This document shows positions 42,342 through 51,284 of a stretch of 64,000 bases of DNA, piece by piece. A model generated the notes under the pieces. It worked only from the letters and a program-made list of their open reading frames with translations, was not told the DNA's origin and did not search any database. The translations under genes were made by a program, and so were the position numbers. The DNA comes from JBCBCP01 sp039817385. GTDB lineage: Bacteria > Pseudomonadota > Alphaproteobacteria > Rhodobacterales > Rhodobacteraceae. Numbering within the stretch: position 1 is the first letter of the stretch; each line of letters starts with the position of its first letter. The stretch is from NCBI GenBank assembly GCA_039817385.1, contig JBCBVY010000002.1, forward strand, positions 186,001-250,000, given 5' to 3'.

Positions 42342-43268
42342 TTAAAACTTCCTGTCTGTCAGCTGCCGGGCCCGGCGGTTCTCAAGCCCCAGATTGCGCT
42401 CTCTCCAGATAATGAGCGCGCCGCCCGCCACGACAAGCCCCGCGCCGACAATCATCGTGCCGGTGACGACCTCGCCGAAGACGACATAGCCGATCACCGC
42501 TGCGAAGATCAGCGAGGCATAATCAAACGGCGCCAGCATCGAGGCCGCGCCGTAGCGGTAGGACGCCGTCATGAGGATTTGCGCGACACCGCCCAACAGG
42601 CCTGACCCGATCATCAGGGCGGTCACCGCAAGGCTTGGCCAGACCCAGCCAAACGGGAGCGTCAGCAGCGACATGAGCGTCGCCGTGACGGAAAAGTAAA
42701 ACACGATCGACGCGGTGCTTTCCGTTTGCACCAATCGGCGAATGTGGATCTGAACCAACGCCCGGAGCGTCGACGCGGTAAGGATCATCACCGCCCCGAG
42801 GGCGGCGCCCTGCGTCCAGTCCTCAACCCCGCCAAGCCGGGGCCAGACCACGACCATCACGCCAACAAGGCCAAGCGCAACGGCGCTCAGCCGGACCAGC
42901 CGGATGCGCTCGCCCAAAAAGAGAGCCGCCAAAAGCACCGTGAAGATAGGCGTGGCATAGCCAATCGCCGTCACCTCGGGCAAAGGCAACAAACCGAGCC
43001 CGGCAAAGGTCAGCGCCATCGCCGAGGTGCCAAAAAGACCGCGCCAAACATGGCCGATGGGGCGTACGGTTTTTAGCCCTGTTTGCAATTCACCCCGGCG
43101 CCAGAGCCAGCCGATGATGATCGGCAAGGCAAAGAGGGAGCGGTAGAACACGGCCTGCCCTGCGGGCACGTCTGCCACCACGACCTTCACCATCGCGCCC
43201 ATGACCATAAAGAGGAACACGGCGGTCAGCTTCAGCGCGATAGCGCGGGTCGGCAGATTTTGGATCAT
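42342..43268 (-). CDS. EamA/DMT-family transporter
   Basis: A 308-aa inner-membrane protein with two EamA halves and about ten hydrophobic helices: ALKLTAVFLFMVMGAMVKVVV at the start, and AILLTASYRYGAASMLAPFDYASLIFAAVIGYVVFGE in the second half. Homologues export small metabolites (e.g. threonine or riboflavin, as a family). ATG 43268 is preferred over a GTG at 43280; both have weak ribosome sites. Coupled to cobO. Confidence 0.87.
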   Translation of the reverse strand: MIQNLPTRAIALKLTAVFLFMVMGAMVKVVVADVPAGQAVFYRSLFALPIIIGWLWRRGELQTGLKTVRPIGHVWRGLFGTSAMALTFAGLGLLPLPEVTAIGYATPIFTVLLAALFLGERIRLVRLSAVALGLVGVMVVVWPRLGGVEDWTQGAALGAVMILTASTLRALVQIHIRRLVQTESTASIVFYFSVTATLMSLLTLPFGWVWPSLAVTALMIGSGLLGGVAQILMTASYRYGAASMLAPFDYASLIFAAVIGYVVFGEVVTGTMIVGAGLVVAGGALIIWRERNLGLENRRARQLTDRKF

Positions 43269-43319
43269 GGCGGCGGGCACGGATCCGTGATGCGCCGCCC
43301 GCTGCCAAAGCGCAACCCG

Positions 43320-43697
43320 TCAGGCGATGCGCGCGACGGCGAGCGGGACGTTAAACTTGCGGCACCAGACGTAGATTTCGTTGTAATCATCCGCGTCGAG
43401 TGACCGGTGCAGGCCGTAAAGCTGTGCGCCGGTGTTACGGCGCAGCGCACCCATGTCGCTTGCCGGGTCAAACTGCCCGCCCCGGCCCAGCCCCACGCGC
43501 GGGTCCGGCGCGCCGTCAAACCAGAAATCCCGCATTAGCGAGACACCCATATCCGTCAGCGTGCCGCGGCCCGACGCGACATGGCCGGTCATGCCGACAA
43601 AACGGCCGGTGCGGTCCTGAGCCAGAACAGCTTGCGGTTTCAGAATCAGGCCAGCGCCAAGAGCGGCAGAGGCAGTCAGGAAGGTGCGGCGGTGCAT
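43320..43697 (-). CDS. Exported DM13-domain protein
   Basis: A 125-aa protein with a twin-arginine-like leader (MHRRTFLTASAALGAGLILKP...ALA) and a DM13-like domain with conserved HVASGRGTLT, DFWFDGAPDPRVGLGR and YNEIYVWCRKFNVPLAVARI. In the family, the single conserved cysteine has been proposed to take part in electron transfer. It is the last gene downstream of aroC and a methyltransferase gene on the same strand. Physiological role unknown. Confidence 0.75.
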   Translation of the reverse strand: MHRRTFLTASAALGAGLILKPQAVLAQDRTGRFVGMTGHVASGRGTLTDMGVSLMRDFWFDGAPDPRVGLGRGGQFDPASDMGALRRNTGAQLYGLHRSLDADDYNEIYVWCRKFNVPLAVARIA

Positions 43698-43754
43698 GTC
43701 GATGTCTCCAATTTGCTTGGGACACAGGTGGGGCGTGGGCCGGTCACATGGAAA

Positions 43755-44306
43755 TCAGACCTTTGCACGGGGGCGTGCGGAATGTTTCAGGGCCAGCCAG
43801 GTCCAGGTGACGCCTGCCGCCTTGTTGGTGGCCTGGATGGAGCCTGAGGACCGGGAGGCTGTCACCGCGAGGCCGGATCGCAATGCGGCCGCCCTCTCCT
43901 TGGACAAGTCGATGGGAAAGGCCGGTCGGTTCTCGGGGCTGGGGCCATGCCGAAACGACATCAAAACCTGACCCTCCGTCGCCAGAAGTGCAGCCAGGCG
44001 GTCCCACGCCACGGCCCGCGCGCTTGCGTCAAGATGATGCCAGACACCGCTTAGCAAGATCATGTCGAACGGGCCTTCGATCGTTGCCAGCTTTGGCAGC
44101 GTGTCGGTGATGCGCCGAAGGCCCGGGGTCTGCCACAGCTCCGCAACAGGCTCTACCGCGACCACGTTGCAGCCCCGCGCTGTCAGCCATGATGCGATAT
44201 GACCAGTTCCCGCACCGACATCCAGAACGGTGCCGCAATCCGGGATCAGATCGCGCACCGGGCCAAGCACCCTTTCCGGCGTCAACGCGGACCACGCGAC
44301 CTTCAA
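43755..44306 (-). CDS. SAM-dependent methyltransferase, class I
   Basis: A 183-aa methyltransferase core with VLDVGAGTGHIASWL (motif I), VVAVEPVAELWQT (motif II), DMILLSGVWHHLDA and VLMSFRHGPSPENRPAF. The start is TTG 44306, with GGAGG eight bases upstream; no in-frame ATG is nearby and the same frame is open upstream across the end of aroC. It is 38 bases from the aroC stop. Substrate unknown. Confidence 0.78.
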   Translation of the reverse strand: MKVAWSALTPERVLGPVRDLIPDCGTVLDVGAGTGHIASWLTARGCNVVAVEPVAELWQTPGLRRITDTLPKLATIEGPFDMILLSGVWHHLDASARAVAWDRLAALLATEGQVLMSFRHGPSPENRPAFPIDLSKERAAALRSGLAVTASRSSGSIQATNKAAGVTWTWLALKHSARPRAKV

Positions 44307-44344
44307 CCGCGCCGCCTCCGCGCGGTAGCCTGGAATTGACGCGC

Positions 44345-45457
44345 TCAGCCGATGGCCCCGCGATTCGCGCCCACATGGCCCCCGATTTGAGCTCTGTGCA
44401 GCAGCAGGTGGTCAAGGATCACGCAGGCCATCATCGCCTCGCCCACGGGCACGGCGCGGATGCCGACGCAGGGGTCGTGGCGGCCCTTGGTGACGATAGT
44501 TGTCTCCGTTCCGCCCTTTGTGATCGTGGCGCGCGGGGTCAGGATCGACGATGTCGGCTTGACCGCAAAGCGCACCACCACGTCCTGCCCCGTGCTGATC
44601 CCGCCCAGCACCCCGCCCGAATGGTTCGCGTTGTAGACCGGCCCGTCCGGGCTCATCGTGATCTCGTCCGCGTTGTCCTCGCCGCGCAGCTCCGCCGCGG
44701 CCATCCCCTCGCCAATCTCGACGCCTTTCACCGCGTTGATGCTCATCATCGCCGCCGCGAGGTCCGTGTCGAGTTTTGCGTAGATCGGCGCGCCGAGGCC
44801 AGCGGGCACCCCCCGTGCGACCACTTCGATCACCGCGCCGACGCTGCTGCCTTTCTTGCGCAGATCGTCAAGGTACATTGCCCAAGTCTCTGACGCAGCC
44901 TTGTCCGGGGACCAGAACGGGTTGCGATCAATCTCTTCCCAATCGATCCGGTCCCTGTTGATCTCATGGGTGCCCATGCGGGTCATGTAACCTCTGATCT
45001 CGATCCCCGGTGCGAGTTCCGCCAGCGCCGCCCGTGCGAGCCCGCCTGCGGCCACCCGCGCCGCTGTTTCCCGGGCCGAAGACCGCCCGCCGCCACGGTA
45101 GTCGCGAATGCCGTATTTCTGCCAATAGGTGATGTCGGCGTGGCCGGGGCGAAACTTTTCCGCGATCTCCGAATAATCCTTGGAGCGTTGATCAGTGTTC
45201 TCGATCATCAGCTGGACCGGGGTGCCTGTTGTCTGCCCCTCGAACACGCCGGAGAGAATTTTGACCTCGTCCGCTTCGCGCCGCTGCGTGGTGAACTTGT
45301 TTTGCCCGGGCTTGCGCTTGTCCATCCACGTCTGAAGGAAGGCTGCGTTCACCGGCACACCGGGCGGCACACCGTCGACGGTCGCACCTAAAGCAGGCCC
45401 GTGGCTTTCCCCCCAAGTGGTGACGCGAAAAATGTGCCCAAAAGTGTTGAAGGACAT
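44345..45457 (-). CDS. aroC: Chorismate synthase
   Basis: A 370-aa FMN-dependent enzyme producing chorismate from EPSP, the last step of the shikimate pathway. It begins MSFNTFGHIFRVTTWGESHGPALGATVDGVPPG, with the family signature GESHGPALG, and has RPGHADITYWQKYG and RGGGRSSARETAARVAAGG. Reduced FMN is needed; the lumazine synthase at 53.5 kb is part of flavin supply. Followed by a methyltransferase gene. Confidence 0.97.
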   Translation of the reverse strand: MSFNTFGHIFRVTTWGESHGPALGATVDGVPPGVPVNAAFLQTWMDKRKPGQNKFTTQRREADEVKILSGVFEGQTTGTPVQLMIENTDQRSKDYSEIAEKFRPGHADITYWQKYGIRDYRGGGRSSARETAARVAAGGLARAALAELAPGIEIRGYMTRMGTHEINRDRIDWEEIDRNPFWSPDKAASETWAMYLDDLRKKGSSVGAVIEVVARGVPAGLGAPIYAKLDTDLAAAMMSINAVKGVEIGEGMAAAELRGEDNADEITMSPDGPVYNANHSGGVLGGISTGQDVVVRFAVKPTSSILTPRATITKGGTETTIVTKGRHDPCVGIRAVPVGEAMMACVILDHLLLHRAQIGGHVGANRGAIG

Positions 45458-45526
45458 GGATGGCTCCGTTTTGGCTTATGGAGCCATACGCGCCGCGGCC
45501 CGCGATGCCAAGACACCCATGCGCCG

Positions 45527-47146
45527 CTAGCCCGTGACCTCCCCGCCCAGCACCGTTGCAACCGGGCGCACATCGCGCAAGGCCATCGGGTCGACCGCCA
45601 TTGGATCCGTGTCCAGCACGCAGAAATCCGCGCGCTTGCCGCATTGGATCGAGCCGACCTGATCGTCCATTCTCAGCACATAGGCCGCGCCCAGCGTTAT
45701 GTTGTGCAGGGCGCGCGCCACGCTGATCTGCTGGGTGTTGCCCAGAACGCGGCCATGTTCGGTCACGCGGTTGACGGCGCACCATGCGGTCATCAGCGGC
45801 CCCATCGGCGTGACCGGGGCATCCGAGTGGATCGCGAAATCGCCGGCAAAGACATCCCACGCATCGGCGCAGGCATTCATCCGGGCCGCCCGGTCTGGCC
45901 CGATGCTACGCGTCCAGTGAATGTCGCCGAAATAGTAGAGGTGATTGGCAAAGAGGTTCACGGTAATGCCCAGCGCTTTCATCCGCTTGAATTGGTCCAT
46001 CGTGGCCAGTTGCGCATGCTCCAGCGTGTGGCGCAGATCGGGGTTGGGGGTTTCCAGCATGGCCGCGGCAATCGCCTCTATCGCAAGTTCGGATGCGGCG
46101 TCCCCGTTGGTGTGAATATGGGTTTTGACACCGGCCCGGTGCAGCGCGCGGACGGCGGCGCGGAAATGATCGGGCGTCATGTTCCACGCGCCGTGGTCTT
46201 CCATGTCGAAATAGCCGGGCGCTTTCAACTTGGCCGTTCCGGCCTGGATGGACCCGTCGGTGAACAGCTTGGCCCGCCCGAGGTGCAGCTTCGCCGTCGA
46301 CCGTGTACGCAGGGCCACGGCCCGCTGCGCTTCCATCTCCGGATCGCCGCGCATGGCGTTCATGATGGGCACGTAGCGCGCGGGAAAGGCGGCATCGCCG
46401 GTCACGCGTTCCAGCATGGTGACTTCGGCATCTTCGAGGTCTGAAAACAGGTCCGCCACCGTCGTCACGCCGCAGTTCTGCGCGACCTTGCCATAGGCCA
46501 TGACCCCGCCCGCATCCGACAGTTTGGCGAGGCCGTAGCCGACAACGCCCATGACCGGCCCCATCGCCGCAAACTCGTGCAGCTCGCCGGACAAACTCCC
46601 GTCGGTGTGGCGCATCACCCCTTCGATGTTGCTGTCAGGGCCAATGCCTGCACGCGCCAGCGCCATCGAATTTGCCGTCATCACATGCCCGTTCGACTGG
46701 GTGACGGCAACAGGGTGGGTTTCCGAAACCTGGTCCAGATGCGCCCGGTTCAGCCGGTCGCCGTCCACAAAGCCCGGATCAAAGCCCCATCCCACAACCG
46801 GCTCGCCCTCTGGTGTCCGGGCAGCAACTTCGCGCAGCCGCGCGATCAGCGCATCGGTTGACGTCAAACCGGGCCAGTCCTGTCCGTCTGGGTCCGTGCG
46901 CTGGTAGTGCCCGCAATAGGTAAAGCGCCAGATGCCCCCGGCGGATACGTGCGCGTGCGCTTCGATCAGGCCAGGCATAAGGACGTGGTCCGCGAATGTG
47001 TCGTTGCGCGTGATTGTGCCCCAGCCGTCCCCACAGTCCGGTCCGCCGACGCCAACGATGATCCCGTCTCGCACCGCCACATGCGTCGCCTCCGGCATAT
47101 TGTGATCCATCGTCAGAATTTTGCGGGCCTGAAATACGGTGACCAT
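45527..47146 (-). CDS. Amidohydrolase, YtcJ-like metal-dependent
   Basis: A 539-aa amidohydrolase_3-type enzyme. The N-terminal beta domain (VTVFQARKILTMDHNMPEATHVAV) is followed by the HxH in LMPGLIEAHAHVSAGG, the HTNGDAASELAIEAIAAAM motif and HTLEHAQLATMDQF, with VHSDAP-like IHSDAPVTPMGPL near the end. ATG 47146 has AAAGGAC upstream. Probably a hydrolase of an amide or carbamoyl substrate; no neighbours indicate which. Confidence 0.88.
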   Translation of the reverse strand: MVTVFQARKILTMDHNMPEATHVAVRDGIIVGVGGPDCGDGWGTITRNDTFADHVLMPGLIEAHAHVSAGGIWRFTYCGHYQRTDPDGQDWPGLTSTDALIARLREVAARTPEGEPVVGWGFDPGFVDGDRLNRAHLDQVSETHPVAVTQSNGHVMTANSMALARAGIGPDSNIEGVMRHTDGSLSGELHEFAAMGPVMGVVGYGLAKLSDAGGVMAYGKVAQNCGVTTVADLFSDLEDAEVTMLERVTGDAAFPARYVPIMNAMRGDPEMEAQRAVALRTRSTAKLHLGRAKLFTDGSIQAGTAKLKAPGYFDMEDHGAWNMTPDHFRAAVRALHRAGVKTHIHTNGDAASELAIEAIAAAMLETPNPDLRHTLEHAQLATMDQFKRMKALGITVNLFANHLYYFGDIHWTRSIGPDRAARMNACADAWDVFAGDFAIHSDAPVTPMGPLMTAWCAVNRVTEHGRVLGNTQQISVARALHNITLGAAYVLRMDDQVGSIQCGKRADFCVLDTDPMAVDPMALRDVRPVATVLGGEVTG

Positions 47147-47321
47147 TGCTTGTCCTTTGAATTTGGTGATGTGCTGGCGTGGCCGCCCGCGCCGCGCAGC
47201 CTGCAATGTCTTGTCGTGTCTGGCAACACCGGGCGTCCTTTCACGCGCCGCTCATCACAACGTGACCGCCGCGCGGGCGGGCATTGGCTAAGCTGTGCGC
47301 ATCGTATCAAAGGACCGCCTT

Positions 47322-48686
47322 ATGCACCTGATCCTGCGCGCTGCGCTGACCGCCTTCGGGCTGACCCTTGCCAGTTGCGCGCCTGCGCAAGAGGCCGGGC
47401 CCGTGCCCGACTACGTCATTGCCGCATTCGGGGCGCCGCCCGAGGTCATTCCGTCCGGCCCCCTCCCGGCAGAGCTGTCCGCGGCAATCGAGACGGTGTT
47501 TGTCGACAGTTTGCGCGAGTCCGTGTGGGGTGAGGCGCAGCAGATCGCGCTCGCGCGCATCCGGGCCTCGGGCGATCCGCGGCTGGCGTGGACGATCACC
47601 GACATGATGCGTTTCACGTGGCGGGCGTCTTTTGACGATGCACTGGCGGATGCCGCGGCGCATTTGCTGGAAGTGAAGCTGAAGACCCCGCAGCGCTGGG
47701 GCGAGCTGACCGATTACCTGATCGCGTGGGATATCCCGGCCTATCCCGGCTACCTCGGGACCAAACGCGCGATCTTCACCCAGTTTCAGCCGAATTGGGC
47801 GCCGCTTTTCGTGCCCGGAGAGATTGACTGGCGCATGGTATCTTGGGGCGGCGTGCCGATGGACGCCCGCGCCTTTGGTACCACGGATGAGCCGTGCAAT
47901 TGCATCCCCGCGGCGGACGATCCGGAGGTCTCTGCGGCAGAGGACGCAACATGGCTGCGCGATGATGACGTTGTCTTTGGCATCGAAATCAACGGGGAAG
48001 CCCGCGCCTATCCCCGCCGCATCATGGAGGTGCGGGAGATGGTGAATGACACGCTCGGCGGGCGCGATTTGGGTATCCCCTATTGCACCTTGTGCGGTGC
48101 GGCGCAGGCCTATTTCACCGATGATCTGCCAGCGGGCGTGCAGCGCCCGGTGCTGCGCACGAGCGGTTTGCTGATCCGGTCGAACAAGGTGATGTTCGAT
48201 CTGGAAACCTATTCCGTTTTTGACACGTTTCTCGGCAAGGCGGTGACCGGCCCGCTCGCGCGGCGGGGGATCACGCTTGATCAGGCGACTGTGATTACCA
48301 CCGATTGGGGCACGTGGAAGGCGGAGTATCCGCATACGACCGTCCTGCTGGAGCGCTACGCGCTGGGCCGCGATTTTAACTTCCGCGAAGGGCGCGATGC
48401 GCGGGGGCCGATCTTTCCGGTGGGGGATGTGGACCCGCGCCTGCCGGTGCATGAGGATGTGATCGGCGTTATCGCGCCTTCTGGCACGCCCATCGCCTTC
48501 CCGCGTGGGGCGGCATTGGTGGCGCTGCGTGCCGGAGCTGAAGTGTCGCAAGGGGGCGTGCAGTTGGTGCAGGCGGCGGGTGGTCTGCGGGCAGCTGATG
48601 GATCTGGCCAGCCGATCCCGAGCCACGAGGCGTTCTGGTTCGCGTGGTCGCAGTTCCACGAGGGCACGGCGCTCTGGCGGCCTTAA
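47322..48686 (+). CDS. DUF3179-domain lipoprotein
   Basis: A 454-aa exported protein. The leader MHLILRAALTAFGLTLASC ends in a lipobox (LASC). The DUF3179 core is clear: EINGEARAYPRRIMEVREMVNDTLGG, IPYCTLCGAAQAYF and DLETYSVFDTFLGKAVTGPLA. Function of DUF3179 is unknown; members are exported and often near metal- or thiol-related genes. ATG 47322 follows AAGGA. Its TAA shares the TTAA palindrome with a convergent small frame. Confidence 0.88.
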   Translation: MHLILRAALTAFGLTLASCAPAQEAGPVPDYVIAAFGAPPEVIPSGPLPAELSAAIETVFVDSLRESVWGEAQQIALARIRASGDPRLAWTITDMMRFTWRASFDDALADAAAHLLEVKLKTPQRWGELTDYLIAWDIPAYPGYLGTKRAIFTQFQPNWAPLFVPGEIDWRMVSWGGVPMDARAFGTTDEPCNCIPAADDPEVSAAEDATWLRDDDVVFGIEINGEARAYPRRIMEVREMVNDTLGGRDLGIPYCTLCGAAQAYFTDDLPAGVQRPVLRTSGLLIRSNKVMFDLETYSVFDTFLGKAVTGPLARRGITLDQATVITTDWGTWKAEYPHTTVLLERYALGRDFNFREGRDARGPIFPVGDVDPRLPVHEDVIGVIAPSGTPIAFPRGAALVALRAGAEVSQGGVQLVQAAGGLRAADGSGQPIPSHEAFWFAWSQFHEGTALWRP

Positions 48687-48880
48687 CCCTCGTTTTGCAG
48701 GCGTCCTTGCAGGAAGGCGATGATCGCTTCCGCCGCTTGCATCGTCGATAGCGCGAAGTTCCCTGTCAGGCACATGCCAACGGCCCAGAGGCCACGCCCG
48801 CCCACTGTCCGCTTTGTCCCCAAAGGACAAACCAAGTCCGACCGCGCCGCCTTGCTGTACGCGGCCCGGCAGGAGGTCAC
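48683..48880 (-). CDS. Uncertain small reading frame (65 aa)
   Basis: This frame occupies the gap between the DUF3179 gene and the EEP-type gene. Its C-terminal half (GRGLWAVGMCLTGNFALSTMQAAEAIIAFLQ) looks protein-like and may be a remnant of a larger gene, but no good ribosome site precedes it. A competing plus-strand frame overlaps. The hairpin TTTGTCC-CCAAA-GGACAAA (48813-48831) lies within and may belong to the transcript ends. Confidence 0.25.
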   Translation of the reverse strand: MTSCRAAYSKAARSDLVCPLGTKRTVGGRGLWAVGMCLTGNFALSTMQAAEAIIAFLQGRLQNEG

Positions 48881-48920
48881 TCCGTTCGATCTGCGGCTCG
48901 AATTGGAGTAATCTGGCGCT

Positions 48921-50063
48921 TCAGATGTCGATATCAGCCCAAATTAGGTGGTGGTCGGACGCGGCGTGCAGCTTGCGCTTGAGTTCCGGGTAGGTCTCCC
49001 ACCGCTTCGGGCGCGAGCCGGGCCACGCACCTTTGCGAAAGATGCCGCCCAGCGTGACCTTGTCCCACAGCGCGGGGGATACGAGCAGGTAGTCGATCCG
49101 ATCATCGTCATTGCCCAGCTTGTAGGTGCCGATCCCTCGGTTCCCGTTTTCCGCTTCGAACTCGAACTCGGTAAAAGCCGGATGGTCCGTGACATCCCGT
49201 AGGTCGGTGCCCGCGAGCAGCGGCGCCAACTCTTCGCTGTCTGGTGTGTCGTTCAGGTCGCCCAGCACCACGACGTTCTCATAGCCCTCGCCGCGCAGCC
49301 GCTCGTAGTAGCTCTTTACGGCCTCCGACTGGGCCAGCCGCTTGGCGCGGGAAGAGGGCGAGTTGCCCCCGAACTTGCTCTTGAAATGGTTGCCCAGCAC
49401 CATGACCGTCGCGCCCGACGGCGTGGTCACCTCGTATTCCGGGCAATCGCGGCTAAAGATCGGAAAGCCGTCCGGTTTCAGATCATCCGCATGGCTGCGC
49501 ACCCGCCCGATCGGGTAGCCTTCGCGCGTGGCGAGGCCAACGTCGATGCCGCGCATATCATTGCCGTCGATCAGCATCACGTGGCGGTAGGTTTCCGGCA
49601 GTTCTAGCTCCCGCGCCATTTCCTCCTGGAAAGAGCGCAGTACGGGCCGGCTCTCCGCCTCGACCAGGCACAGCACATCCGCGCCGACCTCAAAAATCGA
49701 CTTCGCGGTTAGCAGGATCGCGGTTTCATTCACCGCCTCGGTGCGCAGCTCGACCCAGCCAACCCAATCGCCGCGCCCATCTGCCACAATCTCGCGCGGC
49801 GCGTTCCGGTCGCGCGGGCGCCGGATGATCGCGCCGCGGATTTTGCGCAGGCGGACAAAACGGCCCTCGTTCGAATTGAGAATGCCGAGCGTTTCCATCA
49901 GCTGCAGCATCTCGGTTTTGTCCGCGTCGCTATAGACCTCTTTTTCAAACAGCTTGTTGAGGTCTGCATGGGCGTCCAGAACGCCCTCATGCGCGTCCGT
50001 TTCATCATTGAAGACCCGCGCCCGGTCAAAAAGGTTTTCCACGTTGAATGCTGCAATACGCAT
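48921..50063 (-). CDS. Endonuclease/exonuclease/phosphatase-family protein
   Basis: A 380-aa member of the EEP fold. The metal-binding elements are MRIAAFNVENLFDRARVF at the N-terminus, VEAESRPVLRSF, GNHFKSKFGG, VVLGDLNDTPDS and SDHHLIWADI near the end. It has no signal peptide. Family members hydrolyse DNA, inositol phosphates or sphingomyelin; no substrate is implied here. The start faces the TPP riboswitch of thiBPQ on the other strand. Confidence 0.87.
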   Translation of the reverse strand: MRIAAFNVENLFDRARVFNDETDAHEGVLDAHADLNKLFEKEVYSDADKTEMLQLMETLGILNSNEGRFVRLRKIRGAIIRRPRDRNAPREIVADGRGDWVGWVELRTEAVNETAILLTAKSIFEVGADVLCLVEAESRPVLRSFQEEMARELELPETYRHVMLIDGNDMRGIDVGLATREGYPIGRVRSHADDLKPDGFPIFSRDCPEYEVTTPSGATVMVLGNHFKSKFGGNSPSSRAKRLAQSEAVKSYYERLRGEGYENVVVLGDLNDTPDSEELAPLLAGTDLRDVTDHPAFTEFEFEAENGNRGIGTYKLGNDDDRIDYLLVSPALWDKVTLGGIFRKGAWPGSRPKRWETYPELKRKLHAASDHHLIWADIDI

Positions 50064-50136
50064 CGGTCCAAGCCCTTATCAGTGCAATAACGCTACCATA
50101 GCACGAAAAGCTGCGGTGGTGTGACAGGGCTTGCCC

Positions 50137-50165
50137 TTGCCGCGCCTGACCCGTTGTCCTATACC
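50137..50165 (+). promoter_or_regulatory. Predicted promoter of the TPP-regulated thiBPQ operon
   Basis: TTGCCG (50137-50142), 17 bases and TATACC (50160-50165). The start point expected 6-7 bases downstream falls at about 50172, right where the riboswitch begins. Confidence 0.6.
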
Positions 50166-50171
50166 CACCTT

Positions 50172-50256
50172 TACCTCGGGGTGCCCTGCACAGGGCTGAG
50201 ATGCGCGCGCGTAAACCCGTTGAACCTGAACCGGTTAACACCGGCGGAGGGAAGGT
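50172..50256 (+). ncRNA. TPP riboswitch (THI element)
   Basis: The conserved blocks are GGGGTGCCCTG, GGGCTGAGATG, CCCGTTGAACCTGA and GGTTAACACCGGCGGAGGG in order, and together form the THI box aptamer. It precedes thiB by about 50 bases, so ThiBPQ synthesis should fall when thiamine diphosphate is plentiful. A switching hairpin was not clearly resolved between the aptamer and the GGAGG of thiB; sequestration of the ribosome site is the likely mode. Confidence 0.95.
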
Positions 50257-50306
50257 TTGGATCCCTACATCCAGATTCCCCGCCGCCTTCATGTCTGGAG
50301 GATGCG

Positions 50307-51284
50307 ATGAAACATCTACTCACAATTGCGGCCACGCTGGCTGCCACGACCGCGCTTGGCGATGCCCCCGTGCTCACCGTCTACACCTATGACAGCTTTG
50401 TCTCGGACTGGGGCCCCGGCCCGCAGGTTGAGGCCGCGTTCGAAGCGACGTGCGGGTGCGACCTGCAATTCGTCGCTGCGGGCGATGGTGCGGCGCTGCT
50501 GTCCCGTCTGCGGCTTGAGGGCGCGCGGACCGCGGCGGACATCGTCCTGGGCCTCGACACGAACCTGACCGCAGCGGCGGCCGAAACGGGGCTTTTTGCG
50601 CCGCACAGCCTCGATGTCGCGTATGACCTGCCGGTCGCCTTCAACGATCCGCTCTTTGTCCCGTTCGATTGGGGTTATTTCGCGTTCATGATGAATGCGG
50701 ACGCTGAGATGCCGGACAGTATGACGGCGCTGGCGGCCTCGGACCTCAAGATTGTCATCCAGGATCCCCGGTCTTCGACCCCGGGGCTGGGCCTGCTGAT
50801 GTGGGTCAAGACCGCCTATGGAGAGGATGCCCCCACGATCTGGAGCGGTTTGGCGGATAACGTCCTGACCGTGACCAAAGGCTGGTCCGAAGCATATGGC
50901 CTTTTCCTGGAAGGGGAGGCGGATGCGGTGCTCTCCTACACCACGTCACAGGCCTACCACGCGATTGCGGAAAACGATGATAGCCGCGTCTTCGCCCCGT
51001 TCAGCGAAGGGCATTACATGCAGATCGAGGTTGCGGGTAAGGTGGCTGGCTCGGACCAGCCGGAGCTGGCGGATGCGTTCCTTGCCTTCATGGTGTCCGA
51101 CGGGTTCCAGTCGGTGATTCCCACGACCAACTGGATGTACCCTGCTGTCACGCCCAGTACGGGGCTGCCCCAAGGCTACGCGGCGCTGCCGCTGCCCGAT
51201 AAGGCGCTTATCCTGCCCGCCGCTGAGGCTGCTGCGATCCGGGATGAGGCGCTTGAGGAATGGCTGACAGCCCTGTCGCAATAG
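50307..51284 (+). CDS. thiB: Thiamine ABC transporter, substrate-binding protein
   Basis: A 325-aa periplasmic binding protein with signal peptide MKHLLTIAATLAATTALG. It has the ThiB/TbpA features VLTVYTYDSFVSDWGPG, ADIVLGLDTNL, VPFDWGYFAFM, GLGLLMWVKTAYG and GLPQGYAALPLP. It binds thiamine and its phosphates and delivers them to ThiPQ. GGAGG precedes ATG 50307. Placement behind a TPP riboswitch supports the call. Confidence 0.95.
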   Translation: MKHLLTIAATLAATTALGDAPVLTVYTYDSFVSDWGPGPQVEAAFEATCGCDLQFVAAGDGAALLSRLRLEGARTAADIVLGLDTNLTAAAAETGLFAPHSLDVAYDLPVAFNDPLFVPFDWGYFAFMMNADAEMPDSMTALAASDLKIVIQDPRSSTPGLGLLMWVKTAYGEDAPTIWSGLADNVLTVTKGWSEAYGLFLEGEADAVLSYTTSQAYHAIAENDDSRVFAPFSEGHYMQIEVAGKVAGSDQPELADAFLAFMVSDGFQSVIPTTNWMYPAVTPSTGLPQGYAALPLPDKALILPAAEAAAIRDEALEEWLTALSQ

